Assembly (NCBI RefSeq): GCF_014679505.1
Contig: NZ_CP061474.1
Span: 1,332,001-1,396,000 of the forward strand
Source of the DNA: Geobacillus sp. 46C-IIa
GTDB taxonomy: Bacteria; Bacillota; Bacilli; Bacillales; Anoxybacillaceae
Direction of reading: 5' to 3'
Length of the DNA stretch: 64,000 nt
Position numbers and translations under genes: made by a program. The notes beneath the pieces are model-generated. The model searched no databases, was not told the origin of the DNA, and saw only the letters and a list, made by a program, of their open reading frames with translations. Shown here piece by piece: positions 8,692 through 17,058 of this stretch (positions are counted from its first letter, which is position 1; every line of letters starts with the position of its first letter).

Positions 8692-9632
8692 ATGAACGTG
8701 TTTCGCCGGTCTTTCCACCATCGCCATGGCCGGCCCAAGCAAAACAGGCGGCTCGGCAAACAACTGTGAAGTCATGGTTGGAAGGAATGATGTACCTTTT
8801 CCCTTCCCTCCTTCTGTTCGGTATATTTTTATTTTATCCGTTAGCTCGAACATTGTACTTAAGTGTGTTTCATACGGACTACCAAGGGAAGCCGACGGAA
8901 TTTGCTGGGTTAGCGCATTTTGCCGCCTTGTTTCAAGACGAGACGTTTTGGCATAGCGTAAAGACGACGTTTCTATTTGCGGCGCTCACTGTCCCGGCTA
9001 CAATCGTGATTTCGTTCGGTCTGGCGCTGCTCGTCCATGAAAAGCGGAAAGGAATCGGGATCTTTCGAACGTTTTTCGCTTCTACGATGGGAATGAGCGT
9101 GGCCGCCGCTTCTGTCATTTGGATGTTTATGTACAACCCAGCGATTGGGATCATTAACCGCTTGTTGTCTACGACCGGCTTAGCTTCTGTTTCGTGGCTG
9201 CTTGATCCCGATACGGCGTTGTATGCGGTGGCGATAGCAACGATATGGATGAATATTGGGTTTACCTTTTTGTTGTTGCTAGCCGGCCTGCAAAACATCG
9301 ACCCGTCCTTGTACGAAAGCGCGCGCATTGCCGGATTTAGCTATTGGCGCCAATTATGGACGGTGACCGTGCCGCTGCTATCGCCGACATTGTTTTTTGT
9401 CACGACTGTCTCGCTCATTCAAGCATTGCAAACGTTCGGACAAATCGACTTTTTAACAAAAGGCGGGCCAGTCGATGCCACGAATGTGTTCGTTTATGCC
9501 ATTTACCGGGAAGCGTTCGTCAACTACCAGTTCGGTTTCGCGAGTGCCCAGGCGATCGTATTGTTTCTAATCATCGCCGTAATCACGTTTTTGCAGTTTC
9601 GGTTTGCTGAGAGGAAGGTGCACTATCAATGA
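8688..9632 (+). CDS. ugpA: glycerol-3-phosphate-type ABC importer permease A
   Basis: 314 residues with six predicted membrane segments and the EAA loop of sugar permeases (YESARIAGFSYWRQLWTVTVP near residue 215). A hydrophilic head of about 28 residues precedes the first segment. It starts four bases inside the end of ugpC and overlaps ugpE by four bases, so the operon is tightly coupled. With UgpE it forms the heterodimeric channel. The order C-A-E-B differs from the E. coli order B-A-E-C. Confidence 0.85.
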   Translation: MNERVSPVFPPSPWPAQAKQAARQTTVKSWLEGMMYLFPSLLLFGIFLFYPLARTLYLSVFHTDYQGKPTEFAGLAHFAALFQDETFWHSVKTTFLFAALTVPATIVISFGLALLVHEKRKGIGIFRTFFASTMGMSVAAASVIWMFMYNPAIGIINRLLSTTGLASVSWLLDPDTALYAVAIATIWMNIGFTFLLLLAGLQNIDPSLYESARIAGFSYWRQLWTVTVPLLSPTLFFVTTVSLIQALQTFGQIDFLTKGGPVDATNVFVYAIYREAFVNYQFGFASAQAIVLFLIIAVITFLQFRFAERKVHYQ

Positions 9633-10441
9633 GAACGGTGCGGACAGCTTTGGATTATGGAGTGTTATGCTTATGTTCGGTGCTTCTCTTATTTCCGATG
9701 GTCTATGCTCTCTTGATGAGTTTCATGGATGGAGCCGATATTTTCGCGGGGCATCTATGGCCTGACCGCTGGGAGTGGGTCAATTATGAAGCGGCTTTTG
9801 AACAGGCGCCACTTGGTCGTTATTTGTTCAATAGCGTATTGGTCGCCTCAGTGATTACGGTCGGGCGCCTGATCGTTTCGAGCTTGGCTGCTTTTGCCTT
9901 TGTGTTTCTCCGTTTTCCAGGCCGGGATCTATGGTTTTACGTTTGCATTGCAACGATGCTTGTTCCGTGGGAGGCGACTGTCATTCCGAATTTTTTAACG
10001 ATCCAGCAGCTCGGCTGGACGAACGATTACTTAGGGTTAACCGTGCCGTTTTGGGCGATGGCATTTGGCATCTTTTTATTGCGGCAGCAGTTTCGCCAAA
10101 TTCCTCATGAGCTGTACGAGGCGGCCCGTCTGTCCGGCATCGGGAATTTCCGCTTTTTTTGCCGCGTCGTGCTTCCGCTTTCGAAAACGGGCTTGGTGAC
10201 GTTGGCCGTTTATAGTTTCTTAGATGCTTGGAATATGTATTTATGGCCGCTGCTCGTTACGAACGATGACCGCGTCCGCACCGTGCAGATTGGGCTGAAA
10301 CAGCTACAGACGCAGGAGATTGCGAGCAGCTGGGGTGTCGTCATGGCAGCGGCTGTCGTCGCGATGCTGCCGACATTGCTGCTATTGTTTGCCGGCCAGA
10401 AGCAATTGCGCAAAGGGTTTATGCAAGGAGCGATTCAATAG
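9629..10441 (+). CDS. ugpE: glycerol-3-phosphate-type ABC importer permease E
   Basis: 270 residues with six membrane segments and an EAA loop (YEAARLSGIGNFRFFCRVVLP near residue 165). The segment MLVPWEATVIPNF just before it is typical of UgpE/MalG-like second permeases. GAGAGGAAGG precedes the ATG at 9629, which overlaps the ugpA stop. It pairs with UgpA and receives substrate from the lipoprotein encoded 18 bp downstream. Confidence 0.85.
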   Translation: MRTVRTALDYGVLCLCSVLLLFPMVYALLMSFMDGADIFAGHLWPDRWEWVNYEAAFEQAPLGRYLFNSVLVASVITVGRLIVSSLAAFAFVFLRFPGRDLWFYVCIATMLVPWEATVIPNFLTIQQLGWTNDYLGLTVPFWAMAFGIFLLRQQFRQIPHELYEAARLSGIGNFRFFCRVVLPLSKTGLVTLAVYSFLDAWNMYLWPLLVTNDDRVRTVQIGLKQLQTQEIASSWGVVMAAAVVAMLPTLLLLFAGQKQLRKGFMQGAIQ

Positions 10442-10458
10442 CGGGGAGGAGAAAAAAG

Positions 10459-11772
10459 GTGAGAAGCGTTCTGATTGTTTTAATAGCTTTAGTATGGCTT
10501 GGAGCAGGATGCTCAAGCGTCGGTTCCAATGGGGGGGCGGCCGGTAAAAAGACGGAAGTCGTGTTTTGGCATTCGATGAGCGGGGACTTGCAGACGGTGT
10601 TACATGACATTGTAGCGGATTTTAATCAAACCCATTCGGAGATTGAGGTAAAGCCTGTGTTTCAAGGTACATATGAGGAAGCGCTGACGAAATGGAACAC
10701 GGTAGCTGGGACGGAAGATGCGCCAACGATCATGCAGACGTTTGAAGTCGGGACGAAATATATGATTGACAGCGGGCAAATTGTTCCCGTGCAAACATGG
10801 ATCGATAAGGATAAGTATGACGTTTCGCAATGGGAGAAAAACATTGTCAGCTATTATACGGTTGACGGCCGCATTTACTCGATGCCGTTTAACTCCTCAA
10901 CGCCTGTGTTGATTTACAATAAAGATGCATTTCGCGAGGCCGGGCTCGATCCTGAGAACCCTCCGCTCACCTACAGCGAGCTGAAAGAAGCGGCGAAAAA
11001 GCTGACGAAGAAAAAAGGAAACGAAACGGTGCAATATGGGTTTTCGATTTTGAACTATGGCTGGTTTTTTGAAGAGATGGTGGCGGTGCAAGGTGGATTG
11101 TATGTGAACAACGATAACGGTCGAAGCGGCGATGCAACAAAAGCGGTGTTTAACGAAGAGGAAGGAAAACGTGTGTTTGAGTTGATCCGCGATATGCACC
11201 GAGACGGCACGTTTTATAACGCCGGTCAAAACTGGGATGACATGCGTGCCGCCTTTCAAGCTGGGAAGGTAGCGATGTACTTGGATTCGTCCGCTGGTGT
11301 CAAAACAGTGATCAATCATTCACCATTTGATGTAGGCGTCTCCTATTTGCCTGTTCCGGATGGTGTTGAACGCCAAGGCGTCGTCATCGGAGGGGCTTCA
11401 CTTTGGATGATGAAAGGAAGCAGCGAAGAGGAACAAAAGGCGGCATGGGAGTTCATGAAATACTTGACAACCGCTCCGGTTCAAGCGGAATGGCACGTGC
11501 GGACAGGTTATTTTGCCATCAACCCGGCTGCCTATAAGGAGCCGCTTGTCAAAGATGAATGGAAAACATATCCGCAGTTAAAAGTGACCGTTGACCAGCT
11601 GCATGAAACAAAATCAACCCCTGCCACCCAAGGGGCGCTAATCACAGTTTTTCCGGAATCGCGGCAACATGTTGTGAAGGCGATGGAACGGTTATATGAA
11701 GGGGTTGATCCGCAAGAGGCGCTCAATAAAGCAGTGGAAGAAACGAATCAAGCATTGCAACAGGAGAATTGA
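10459..11772 (+). CDS. ugpB: glycerol-3-phosphate-binding lipoprotein
   Basis: 437 residues starting at GTG 10459, behind GGGGAGGAGAAAAAAG. The first 18 residues are a lipoprotein signal with lipobox LGAGC. The mature protein carries blocks that I recognise from E. coli UgpB: FWHSMSGDL near the N-terminus, PFNSSTPVLIYNKDAF, AGLDPENPP, IGGASLWMM and AEWHVRTGYFAI. These blocks line the sn-glycerol-3-phosphate site, so the ligand is probably glycerol-3-phosphate or a glycerophosphodiester. It is tethered to the outer face of the membrane. A strong terminator follows. No pho box could be recognised upstream of the operon by eye. Confidence 0.88.
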   Translation: MRSVLIVLIALVWLGAGCSSVGSNGGAAGKKTEVVFWHSMSGDLQTVLHDIVADFNQTHSEIEVKPVFQGTYEEALTKWNTVAGTEDAPTIMQTFEVGTKYMIDSGQIVPVQTWIDKDKYDVSQWEKNIVSYYTVDGRIYSMPFNSSTPVLIYNKDAFREAGLDPENPPLTYSELKEAAKKLTKKKGNETVQYGFSILNYGWFFEEMVAVQGGLYVNNDNGRSGDATKAVFNEEEGKRVFELIRDMHRDGTFYNAGQNWDDMRAAFQAGKVAMYLDSSAGVKTVINHSPFDVGVSYLPVPDGVERQGVVIGGASLWMMKGSSEEEQKAAWEFMKYLTTAPVQAEWHVRTGYFAINPAAYKEPLVKDEWKTYPQLKVTVDQLHETKSTPATQGALITVFPESRQHVVKAMERLYEGVDPQEALNKAVEETNQALQQEN

Positions 11773-11802
11773 TTGAAGTGCCGTATTGAGGATGCAAGCA
11801 AG

Positions 11803-11832
11803 GCCACACGGGTTGATCCCGTGTGGCTTTTT
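11803..11832 (+). terminator. terminator of the ugp operon
   Basis: GCCACACGGG (11803-11812) pairs perfectly with CCCGTGTGGC (11818-11827) across TTGAT and is followed by five T. Confidence 0.9.
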
Positions 11833-11840
11833 CGTGAATC

Positions 11841-12050
11841 AGCGGGAGATACGCATCCTCCTGTCGCAAAAAGGCCGGCCAATGCCTGCAGCCGCTTGAA
11901 GTGCCTGCGCTGAAACAGCTTATACTAGCCCATGGCATTGATCCAGCCCGCAAAGCGCGGAGATGGCGTGCGAAAGAACGGATCGTCCGGTTTATCGTCG
12001 AGTCGGTGCAAAACAAATGGAAAAGGGAGACGTTTTCCTGGAGCAATAAC
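11841..12050 (+). pseudogene. possible remnant of a helical-domain protein
   Basis: One frame here reads like the end of a real protein: ...LQPLEVPALKQLILAHGID, then a basic helix-rich stretch ending near KWKRETFSW at about 12045. The pattern of leucine-rich turn, HGID and basic helix recalls a SAP-like or Rho-N-like fold. There is no ribosome site and the frame is closed by a TGA at 11835 upstream. It may be a decayed gene or chance; I could not place it. Confidence 0.25.
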
Positions 12051-12060
12051 GTTGTGCCTG

Positions 12061-12582
12061 CTAGTTCGCCGTTTTCAACAAGTGAATCTCCTCTTCCGTA
12101 CGGGCGATGCGGCTAATTTGATAGTCGAGCCGCTGATGAATGAGCGAGATGTCTTCTTTTGTCGCCATTTGTGCGCGAATATCGACGATCTCTCCGCGAA
12201 TGGCGGCGATGTCATGGCGCATGGCATCTTGAATGCTTCTCTGTTCAAGCTGGTTGTCGCGGACAGCCTTGACCATCTCCGTATTTTCTTTCACTTGTTC
12301 TTTCAGCCAATGAAGCTCTTCTTCTTGCTTGTCCATTCGTTTCTCAAGTTTGTCTACTTTTTGTTTTACTGCCTGTACTTCTTGCTTCATAGTGTCTATA
12401 TCTTGCTTCATGGTTTCCATATCTTGTTTCATGGTTTCCATATCTTGTTTCATGGTTTCCATATCTTGTTTCATGGTTTCCATATCTTGCTTCATCGTCT
12501 GCATGTCTTGCTTGATCGCAGCCATATCGTTTGCCAGGTTTTGCACCAGTTCAGTCAATTGGTGAAGAAGCTGTTCCTGCAT
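12061..12582 (-). CDS. repeat-rich coiled-coil protein with perfect heptads
   Basis: A 173-residue all-helical protein with no signal peptide. Residues about 25-62 are successive heptads (QTMKQDM, ETMKQDM four times, DTMKQ), an ideal coiled coil with M and I/M in the core positions. Further heptads run to about residue 110, and near residue 140 there is MATKEDI, the motif also seen in the protein at 4979-5440. An AGGAGG-type site (GAAAGGAGGTGCGCCC) precedes the ATG. An extended -10 (TGGTATAAT, minus strand, TATAAT at 12681-12686) lies about 100 bp upstream. Both coiled-coil genes share the block CGGAGAGGAAAT in their leaders (around 5505-5517 and 12655-12667), so they are probably paralogues. 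Function unknown. Confidence 0.72.
   Translation of the reverse strand: MQEQLLHQLTELVQNLANDMAAIKQDMQTMKQDMETMKQDMETMKQDMETMKQDMETMKQDIDTMKQEVQAVKQKVDKLEKRMDKQEEELHWLKEQVKENTEMVKAVRDNQLEQRSIQDAMRHDIAAIRGEIVDIRAQMATKEDISLIHQRLDYQISRIARTEEEIHLLKTAN
12409..12492 (-). repeat. 21-bp tandem repeat, four units
   Basis: Three identical 21-bp units (12409-12429, 12430-12450, 12451-12471) and a fourth with one change (12472-12492) encode METMKQD heptads. Such perfect copies point to recent slippage or unequal crossover, so copy number probably varies between strains. Confidence 0.9.
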
Positions 12583-12930
12583 GGGCGCACCTCCTTTCGA
12601 TCACATCATTGGGGCATTTCCGGAGCAGAAAGGCAGAGGAGTATAACGTGCGAGGGCGGAGAGGAAATGCCTGCATGTTCATTATACCATAGACAAGGCG
12701 GGCCATCATCCAGAAATGGCTCAACAATCAATCGAGAAAAAGAATGACAAAAGAAGGAAGAGAAGGGGAGTGTGTCGAAAAGATATAAAGCTGATCATTT
12801 TGCGATCCAGACGACTGGGGAAAGGCTAACGAAGACGTTTTTGAGGAGAGGGGAGAGCAGATACATCATCGTTCTGAGTTTTTGTTGTTCTGTTTACGTT
12901 AAAAACGGCTGATCGATAGGGGAAGGGAGA
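12583..12930. other. intergenic stretch between the coiled-coil gene and capA-like gene
   Basis: This 348-bp gap holds the divergent starts: the ribosome site of the minus-strand coiled-coil gene (around 12585-12598), its candidate extended -10 (12681-12686, minus strand) and the GGGGAAGGGAGA site of the lipoprotein gene (about 12918-12929). I see no further gene. Confidence 0.5.
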
Positions 12931-14079
12931 ATGAACTCTGTTGTTAGGGGAAGAAACGCAGCACTTGTATTTCTTTTGTCATTATTTTTATTTTCATGCA
13001 GTAACCCTGACCGCGGCGCCCAAGAAGTGTTAGCGGCGCGGAACGGGGCGGTGAAGCCGGCAGCTATGCATCCGCCGCTGCCGGGTCCGGCTGACAAAGC
13101 GGCGGTGGCGTCAGCCTCTGCCAAACAAGCGGCGTCGAACGAAATGCGCATCACGGTAAGCGCGGCGGGCGATGTGACGCTTGGACGCGACGAAAATTAC
13201 GGCTATGCGTATTCGTTTGACGATGAAGCGAAGAGGCATGGCTTGCGCTACTTTACGAAATATATTAAGCCGATCTTCGAAAACGACGATTTTACGACCG
13301 TCAATTTGGAGACAACGCTGACGACAGCGACGCGCAAGGCAAGCAAAACGTTTCGTTTTCGCGGCCACCCGAGCTATGCGAAAATTTTAACATACGGGGG
13401 CATTGATGCCGTGAACTTGGCAAATAATCATACATACGATTATTTGCAAAAAGGGTATCAAGATACGATCGCCAATCTAAAAAAAGAAAAGATCGGTTAT
13501 TTCGGTCGAACGCTCCGGCTGATGAAAACCGTCAAGGGCATTCAAATTGGAGCGCTCGGCTATGAAGGCTGGAGCAATACAAGCACATTGCGCAAACAAA
13601 TTGCTGGTGACATTCGCACCTTGCGGAACCAAGGAGCCGATCTCATCCTCGTTCATTTCCATTGGGGAATCGAACGAAGCTATGTGCCAAACGGCACCCA
13701 AAAGGCGCTCGGCCGCTTTGCGATTGACAGCGGCGCCGATTTGGTCGTTGGCCATCATCCGCACGTCGTGCAAGGGATTGAAGAGTATAAAGGTAAATTT
13801 ATTGTCTACAGCCTCGGCAATTTTATGTTTGGTGGAAACAAAAACCCGAGCGACAAAGATACGTTTGTCTTCCAGCAAGTGTTTTCTTTCCAAAACGGCA
13901 AGCGGACGGCAAAGAAAGAAATTCGCGTCATCCCGTTCCGTATTTCGTCAGTGACGACACGAAACAACTACCAGCCGGTTCCGCTCACAGGAAAGGAAGC
14001 GACTCGGGTGAAAAACAAGATTATTTCGCTGTCGGCAAAAGTGAAAAAACCGACATGGACGGCATACGAAGTGAAGTAA
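12931..14079 (+). CDS. CapA/PgsA-type lipoprotein (metallophosphatase-like)
   Basis: 382 residues. The signal peptide ends in lipobox FLFSC near residue 23, and a low-complexity A/P/K-rich linker runs to about residue 68. The catalytic-type domain shows AAGDVTLGRD, NLETTLT, NLANNHTYDY, HFHWGIE and GHHPHVVQG, the metal-ligand pattern of the CapA/PgsA (poly-gamma-glutamate synthesis) family with a calcineurin-like fold. No other capsule or PGA gene is nearby, so it is probably a stand-alone cell-envelope enzyme. The start ATG 12931 follows GGGGAAGGGAGA. Confidence 0.82.
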   Translation: MNSVVRGRNAALVFLLSLFLFSCSNPDRGAQEVLAARNGAVKPAAMHPPLPGPADKAAVASASAKQAASNEMRITVSAAGDVTLGRDENYGYAYSFDDEAKRHGLRYFTKYIKPIFENDDFTTVNLETTLTTATRKASKTFRFRGHPSYAKILTYGGIDAVNLANNHTYDYLQKGYQDTIANLKKEKIGYFGRTLRLMKTVKGIQIGALGYEGWSNTSTLRKQIAGDIRTLRNQGADLILVHFHWGIERSYVPNGTQKALGRFAIDSGADLVVGHHPHVVQGIEEYKGKFIVYSLGNFMFGGNKNPSDKDTFVFQQVFSFQNGKRTAKKEIRVIPFRISSVTTRNNYQPVPLTGKEATRVKNKIISLSAKVKKPTWTAYEVK

Positions 14080-14080
14080 A

Positions 14081-14119
14081 AAGGATGGCCTCTGTTTCGG
14101 TCATCCTTCCACTTTTTTT
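14081..14119 (+). terminator. terminator of the CapA-like gene
   Basis: AAGGATGGCC (14081-14090) pairs with GGTCATCCTT (14099-14108), with one G-T pair, and is followed after CCAC by seven T. Confidence 0.75.
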
Positions 14120-14294
14120 CACTATTTCCATTTTGTGATTAAGGCGGCCCCAACTGCTATCAAGCTTGCCCTAAAAGGCCGGTGAAAAACGGCTGTCACG
14201 AGCAAATCAGCGGCATTTCGCTAAAAAAGAAAGCTGATTCCACAGGGTTTCTCTAATTGATAAACAGATGGAACTAGCAGTATTTTGTACGAAA

Positions 14295-14471
14295 TCACCA
14301 GCCCTGTGCACCATCCGATGCCGGTTCGTTTTTTTTTGTTTGCCGGATCGCGCCTTGCTCTTTTCCTTTTTCATACACCCAAATATCGTTTTGAATCGTG
14401 ATGCGGCTTTTAACAACCCCGGATCTGTCCGTGTCCGTTAACGTTTTCCATGTATGACTTTCCGTCAGCAA
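14295..14471 (-). CDS. possible small ORF, unidentified
   Basis: A 58-residue frame that opens at TTG (14469-14471) and closes at TGA (14295-14297). Its composition is protein-like (TWKTLTDTDRSGVVKSR, then IWVYEKGKEQG), and it could also be the tail of a lost gene. There is no clear ribosome site, and the frame opens only just after an in-frame TAG. It occupies most of the gap between the CapA-like gene and the small basic protein; otherwise I see nothing there. Confidence 0.2.
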   Translation of the reverse strand: MLTESHTWKTLTDTDRSGVVKSRITIQNDIWVYEKGKEQGAIRQTKKNEPASDGAQGW

Positions 14472-14522
14472 CGTATGCTAACCGTTGAACAGAAGCCGTT
14501 AGGCAAAGGAGGTGTACGTGCG

Positions 14523-14840
14523 ATGGATCGCTTATTCCGCCTGTTCGCCGTTCGGCGCGGCCGCGGTCTATGGAATCAATGGCGAATGCTCCCCGGACGG
14601 CGGCGAAACAATAACGCGATATGGGCTCTTGTCAGCTTAGGCTTCGGTGCGGCTGCCGCAGCGATGCTTGGCGCCAGAAGAGGCGCGCGCATGGCGCCGA
14701 TGCCCCGGGGGCCGGTGCAAAATATGATTCGCGGCTTAAACCGCTGGGTGGGGCGCCGGATGGGAACGCCGCGGTTTGCCACAGCAGAATTCGCCGAAGA
14801 AATGGCTCCTTGGCGGCCGGGAGACGAGGAGAAAAAATAA
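14523..14840 (+). CDS. small basic protein with one hydrophobic segment, function unknown
   Basis: 105 residues; ATG 14523 is eight bases after a perfect AAAGGAGGT. The N-terminal 35 residues are rich in R. Residues about 38-56 are hydrophobic (AIWALVSLGFGAAAAAMLG), a single membrane segment or buried helix, followed by RR-rich and MAPMPRGP stretches and an acidic tail ending in EEKK. The layout of NNxxWALxSLGxGAAA then basic residues recalls the short DUF3918/YrzQ-like proteins of Bacillales, but the match is weak. It ends at its own terminator. Confidence 0.65.
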   Translation: MDRLFRLFAVRRGRGLWNQWRMLPGRRRNNNAIWALVSLGFGAAAAAMLGARRGARMAPMPRGPVQNMIRGLNRWVGRRMGTPRFATAEFAEEMAPWRPGDEEKK

Positions 14841-14865
14841 CGACGGTTGTCCCTTTGCTCAATTG

Positions 14866-14895
14866 GCCGGCAGCATGGCGTCTGCCGGCTTTTTC
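14866..14895 (+). terminator. terminator of the small basic protein gene
   Basis: GCCGGCAG (14866-14873) pairs perfectly with CTGCCGGC (14882-14889), followed by TTTTTCTT. Confidence 0.85.
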
Positions 14896-15012
14896 TTCTA
14901 TATTTTAGCATGCCCCGCTTTGGTTTCCGCCTATGTATATTGGCTAAACTAACGCTGTAGAGGGCGTTTTCCGCCCTAGCTTGGCGGAAGTGTAGTGAAA
15001 GGGGGATGAAGA

Positions 15013-16503
15013 ATGCCAAGACGGGTCATTCTGTTGATCATTGATTCATTAATGTATCCCGCCCTCGAGAAGGCGGTGGGCGAAGGAGCAGCTCCGGCTT
15101 TCCAGTTTTTTATGGAAAAAGGGGTGGTGTATCCGAACGTAGTGACCGCCTTTCCAACGATGTCCGTCACGGTCGACAGTTCGCTTTTGACTGGAACGTA
15201 TGCGGACGTCCATCGGGTGCCCGGACTTGTTTGGTTTCATGACGAAGAGAAGCGGCTGATCAACTATGGAAGTCATGTGCGGGAGTTATGGAGACTTGGC
15301 TTGTTGCGGGCGCTCGATGATATGTTCTACCGCTTGAACAACGAACATTTAAGCCAGAGCATCGCCACCATCCACGAGGAGCTGGCGGCCAAAGGGAAGG
15401 AAAGCGCCTCGATTAATGTCCTTTTGTATCGTGGAAATACGGATCATCCGCTTCGCCTGCCGGCGCTGCTTACGTTGTTCAAGCCATTTCGCGGCCGTCG
15501 GAAAACGAAAGGAGCCCGTTTGTTTACATACGGATCATTTGCACGGCTTGGCCCCTCAAATCAGAACGGCCACTTTTGGCAAAAGTATGGATTTAACAAC
15601 CGTTTTTCTGCTCAAGAGCTCGTTCACCTTATCCGGGCAGACCGTTTGCCGCCTTTTACCATTGTCTATTTTCCGGATATGGACAAAATCGTCCATAAGC
15701 ACGGACCGATGGATACAAAAGGAATCGTCCAAACGGACAAGCAATTGCAAACCATCCTACACTGTTACGCGAGCTGGGAGGAAGCGCTTCGCGACCAATG
15801 CTGGATCATCATGGGGGATAACGGGCAAGCACCGATCCGCGCCGACCGAAACAAAGCGCTCATCGACTTGCGGCGATTGCTTCACCCTTACAACGTGATG
15901 GCGCTCAAACGCGGGGTGCAAAAAGACGACGAACTCGTTTTGGCGGTCAATGAACGTATGGCTTTTATTTATACGCTTGATCCGCAACGTGCGCCATTGG
16001 CGAGGCTTGCTGAGACGTTGCGGCAGGACGGTCGGATTGATGTCATCGCCTGGCTGGAGGGAGACGCGGCGCACGTCATTTCAGGCGTTCGGAGCGGCAC
16101 GCTCACGTTTCGGCCAAACGGGGCGCAAACGGATGAGTACGGGCAGCGATGGGATGTTCAGGGAGATCTAGGCGTGCTTGATTTGACAACTAGCGGCGGG
16201 CGCATTTCGTACGGCGATTATCCCGACGTGTTGGCTCGGCTGTATAGTTCTTTGACGTCGCATCGCGGGACGTTTCTGATTGTCAGCGCCGCCCCGGGAT
16301 TTGAATTTATCGGTGAGGGGTCGCCGACCCATGTCGGCGGGGCGAGCCACGGCGCATTGCACCGCCACGATTCGCTCGTGCCGATGATCGTCGCCGGAAC
16401 GGATTCAGCGCCGAAGCATTTGCGCGTCATCGATCTAAAAGAATGGATATTGTCGCTGCTTGAGGGGGAAACTATGCATGAAATGCGCGAGTCCGATGTG
16501 TGA
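15013..16503 (+). CDS. alkaline-phosphatase-superfamily phosphodiesterase/nucleotide pyrophosphatase
   Basis: 496 residues; the start ATG 15013 follows AAAGGGGGATGAAG. The first residues RRVILLIIDSLMYPAL supply a metal-binding Asp. FPTMSVTVDSSLLTG holds the Thr/Ser that would be the nucleophile, and FPDMDKIVHKHGP and MGDNGQ give further metal ligands. The order is that of type I phosphodiesterase/nucleotide pyrophosphatases. There is no signal peptide or membrane anchor, so it should be cytoplasmic. Substrate unknown. It is transcribed alone, with terminators on both sides (14866 and 16549). Confidence 0.82.
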   Translation: MPRRVILLIIDSLMYPALEKAVGEGAAPAFQFFMEKGVVYPNVVTAFPTMSVTVDSSLLTGTYADVHRVPGLVWFHDEEKRLINYGSHVRELWRLGLLRALDDMFYRLNNEHLSQSIATIHEELAAKGKESASINVLLYRGNTDHPLRLPALLTLFKPFRGRRKTKGARLFTYGSFARLGPSNQNGHFWQKYGFNNRFSAQELVHLIRADRLPPFTIVYFPDMDKIVHKHGPMDTKGIVQTDKQLQTILHCYASWEEALRDQCWIIMGDNGQAPIRADRNKALIDLRRLLHPYNVMALKRGVQKDDELVLAVNERMAFIYTLDPQRAPLARLAETLRQDGRIDVIAWLEGDAAHVISGVRSGTLTFRPNGAQTDEYGQRWDVQGDLGVLDLTTSGGRISYGDYPDVLARLYSSLTSHRGTFLIVSAAPGFEFIGEGSPTHVGGASHGALHRHDSLVPMIVAGTDSAPKHLRVIDLKEWILSLLEGETMHEMRESDV

Positions 16504-16548
16504 ACGTTTTGTTGGAAAATGATAAAATGGGGCGATTGGAAGCAGCGG

Positions 16549-16577
16549 GACGGTGTGTATCACCGTCTCATTTTTTT
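16549..16577 (+). terminator. terminator of the phosphodiesterase gene
   Basis: GACGGTG (16549-16555) pairs with CACCGTC (16561-16567) across TGTAT and is followed by TCA and seven T. Confidence 0.85.
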
Positions 16578-16765
16578 ATGGAAATTTAAGCGATCGTCTT
16601 CTTTCCGTAGAACAGAAACGTGAATAGAGGAGGCAGATGGCCGAACGACAGTGAGGGCGAAAGAATTTGTCGTCCAAGGCTGAGTTTTCTCATTCCCAGC
16701 AAGAATGAGGTGGGAAGGCTTCTAAAAAATAATGGTTTAAATTTTCACTTTTTTCAGTTTTATAA

Positions 16766-16794
16766 TTGACAAACCGTTGTTAGTTTAATAGTAT
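16766..16794 (+). promoter_or_regulatory. promoter of the zinc-ribbon/aldehyde dehydrogenase/crotonase operon
   Basis: TTGACA at 16766-16771, a 17-bp spacer and TAGTAT at 16789-16794. The start point would fall near 16801, inside the inverted-repeat element described next. The rest of the 16504-16851 gap holds only the upstream terminator. Confidence 0.7.
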
Positions 16795-16828
16795 TATGTT
16801 AAACAGACGATATTAAATAAAACATAAT
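16793..16828 (+). promoter_or_regulatory. candidate PaaX operator, copy 1
   Basis: ATTATGTT (16793-16800) and its inverted copy AACATAAT (16821-16828) are separated by 20 bp that contain ACGATA. The same arrangement, with identical spacing and the same ACGATA at the same offset, lies downstream of the paaA promoter at 21732-21767. It covers the -10 box and start point, fitting repression by the PaaX protein encoded between the two operons. The binding protein is inferred. Confidence 0.65.
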
Positions 16829-16851
16829 AATGACAAAGAGGTGTCTGACGG

Positions 16852-17058
16852 ATGCCGGCACGTAAGGAGGTACGCTGTTCATTTTGCGGTTCGGCGAATG
16901 TGTCGCCGTTATCGATGTTTGGAACCGCTCAGCTTGTATCGCAATATTATTGCCAACAATGCAGGAGTGTGTTTGAGCGGGTGAGATGGAGAAACGATGC
17001 CAATGAGAAAGGGGAGACCATTGATGACGATCAAGAAGCATTATCCGCTGTTTATTAA
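16852..17058 (+). CDS. stand-alone PaaD C-terminal zinc-ribbon domain
   Basis: 68 residues; ATG 16852 follows AAAGAGGTG. It holds two CxxC pairs (CSFCGS near residue 9 and CQQCRS near residue 34) with SMFGTAQLVSQYY between them and F after the second pair. This is the pattern of the C-terminal metal-binding part of E. coli PaaD (CPRC, ISEFGSTACKALY, CDSCREPF). The PaaD encoded at 22718 stops exactly where this domain should begin. I therefore read this gene as the missing half of PaaD, which would deliver Fe or an Fe-S-linked factor to the epoxygenase. Its last 35 bp overlap the aldehyde dehydrogenase gene in another frame. Confidence 0.75.
   Translation: MPARKEVRCSFCGSANVSPLSMFGTAQLVSQYYCQQCRSVFERVRWRNDANEKGETIDDDQEALSAVY

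Noticed and set aside
12400..12500. A regular array of short repeats that could suggest CRISPR
   Set aside because: The 21-bp units are contiguous with no unique spacers, stay in frame and encode heptads of a coiled coil.
11932..12747. A 271-codon plus-strand frame with repeated FHILFHG units
   Set aside because: It is the complement of the 21-bp coding repeat of the coiled-coil gene, which has a proper ribosome site and promoter on the other strand.
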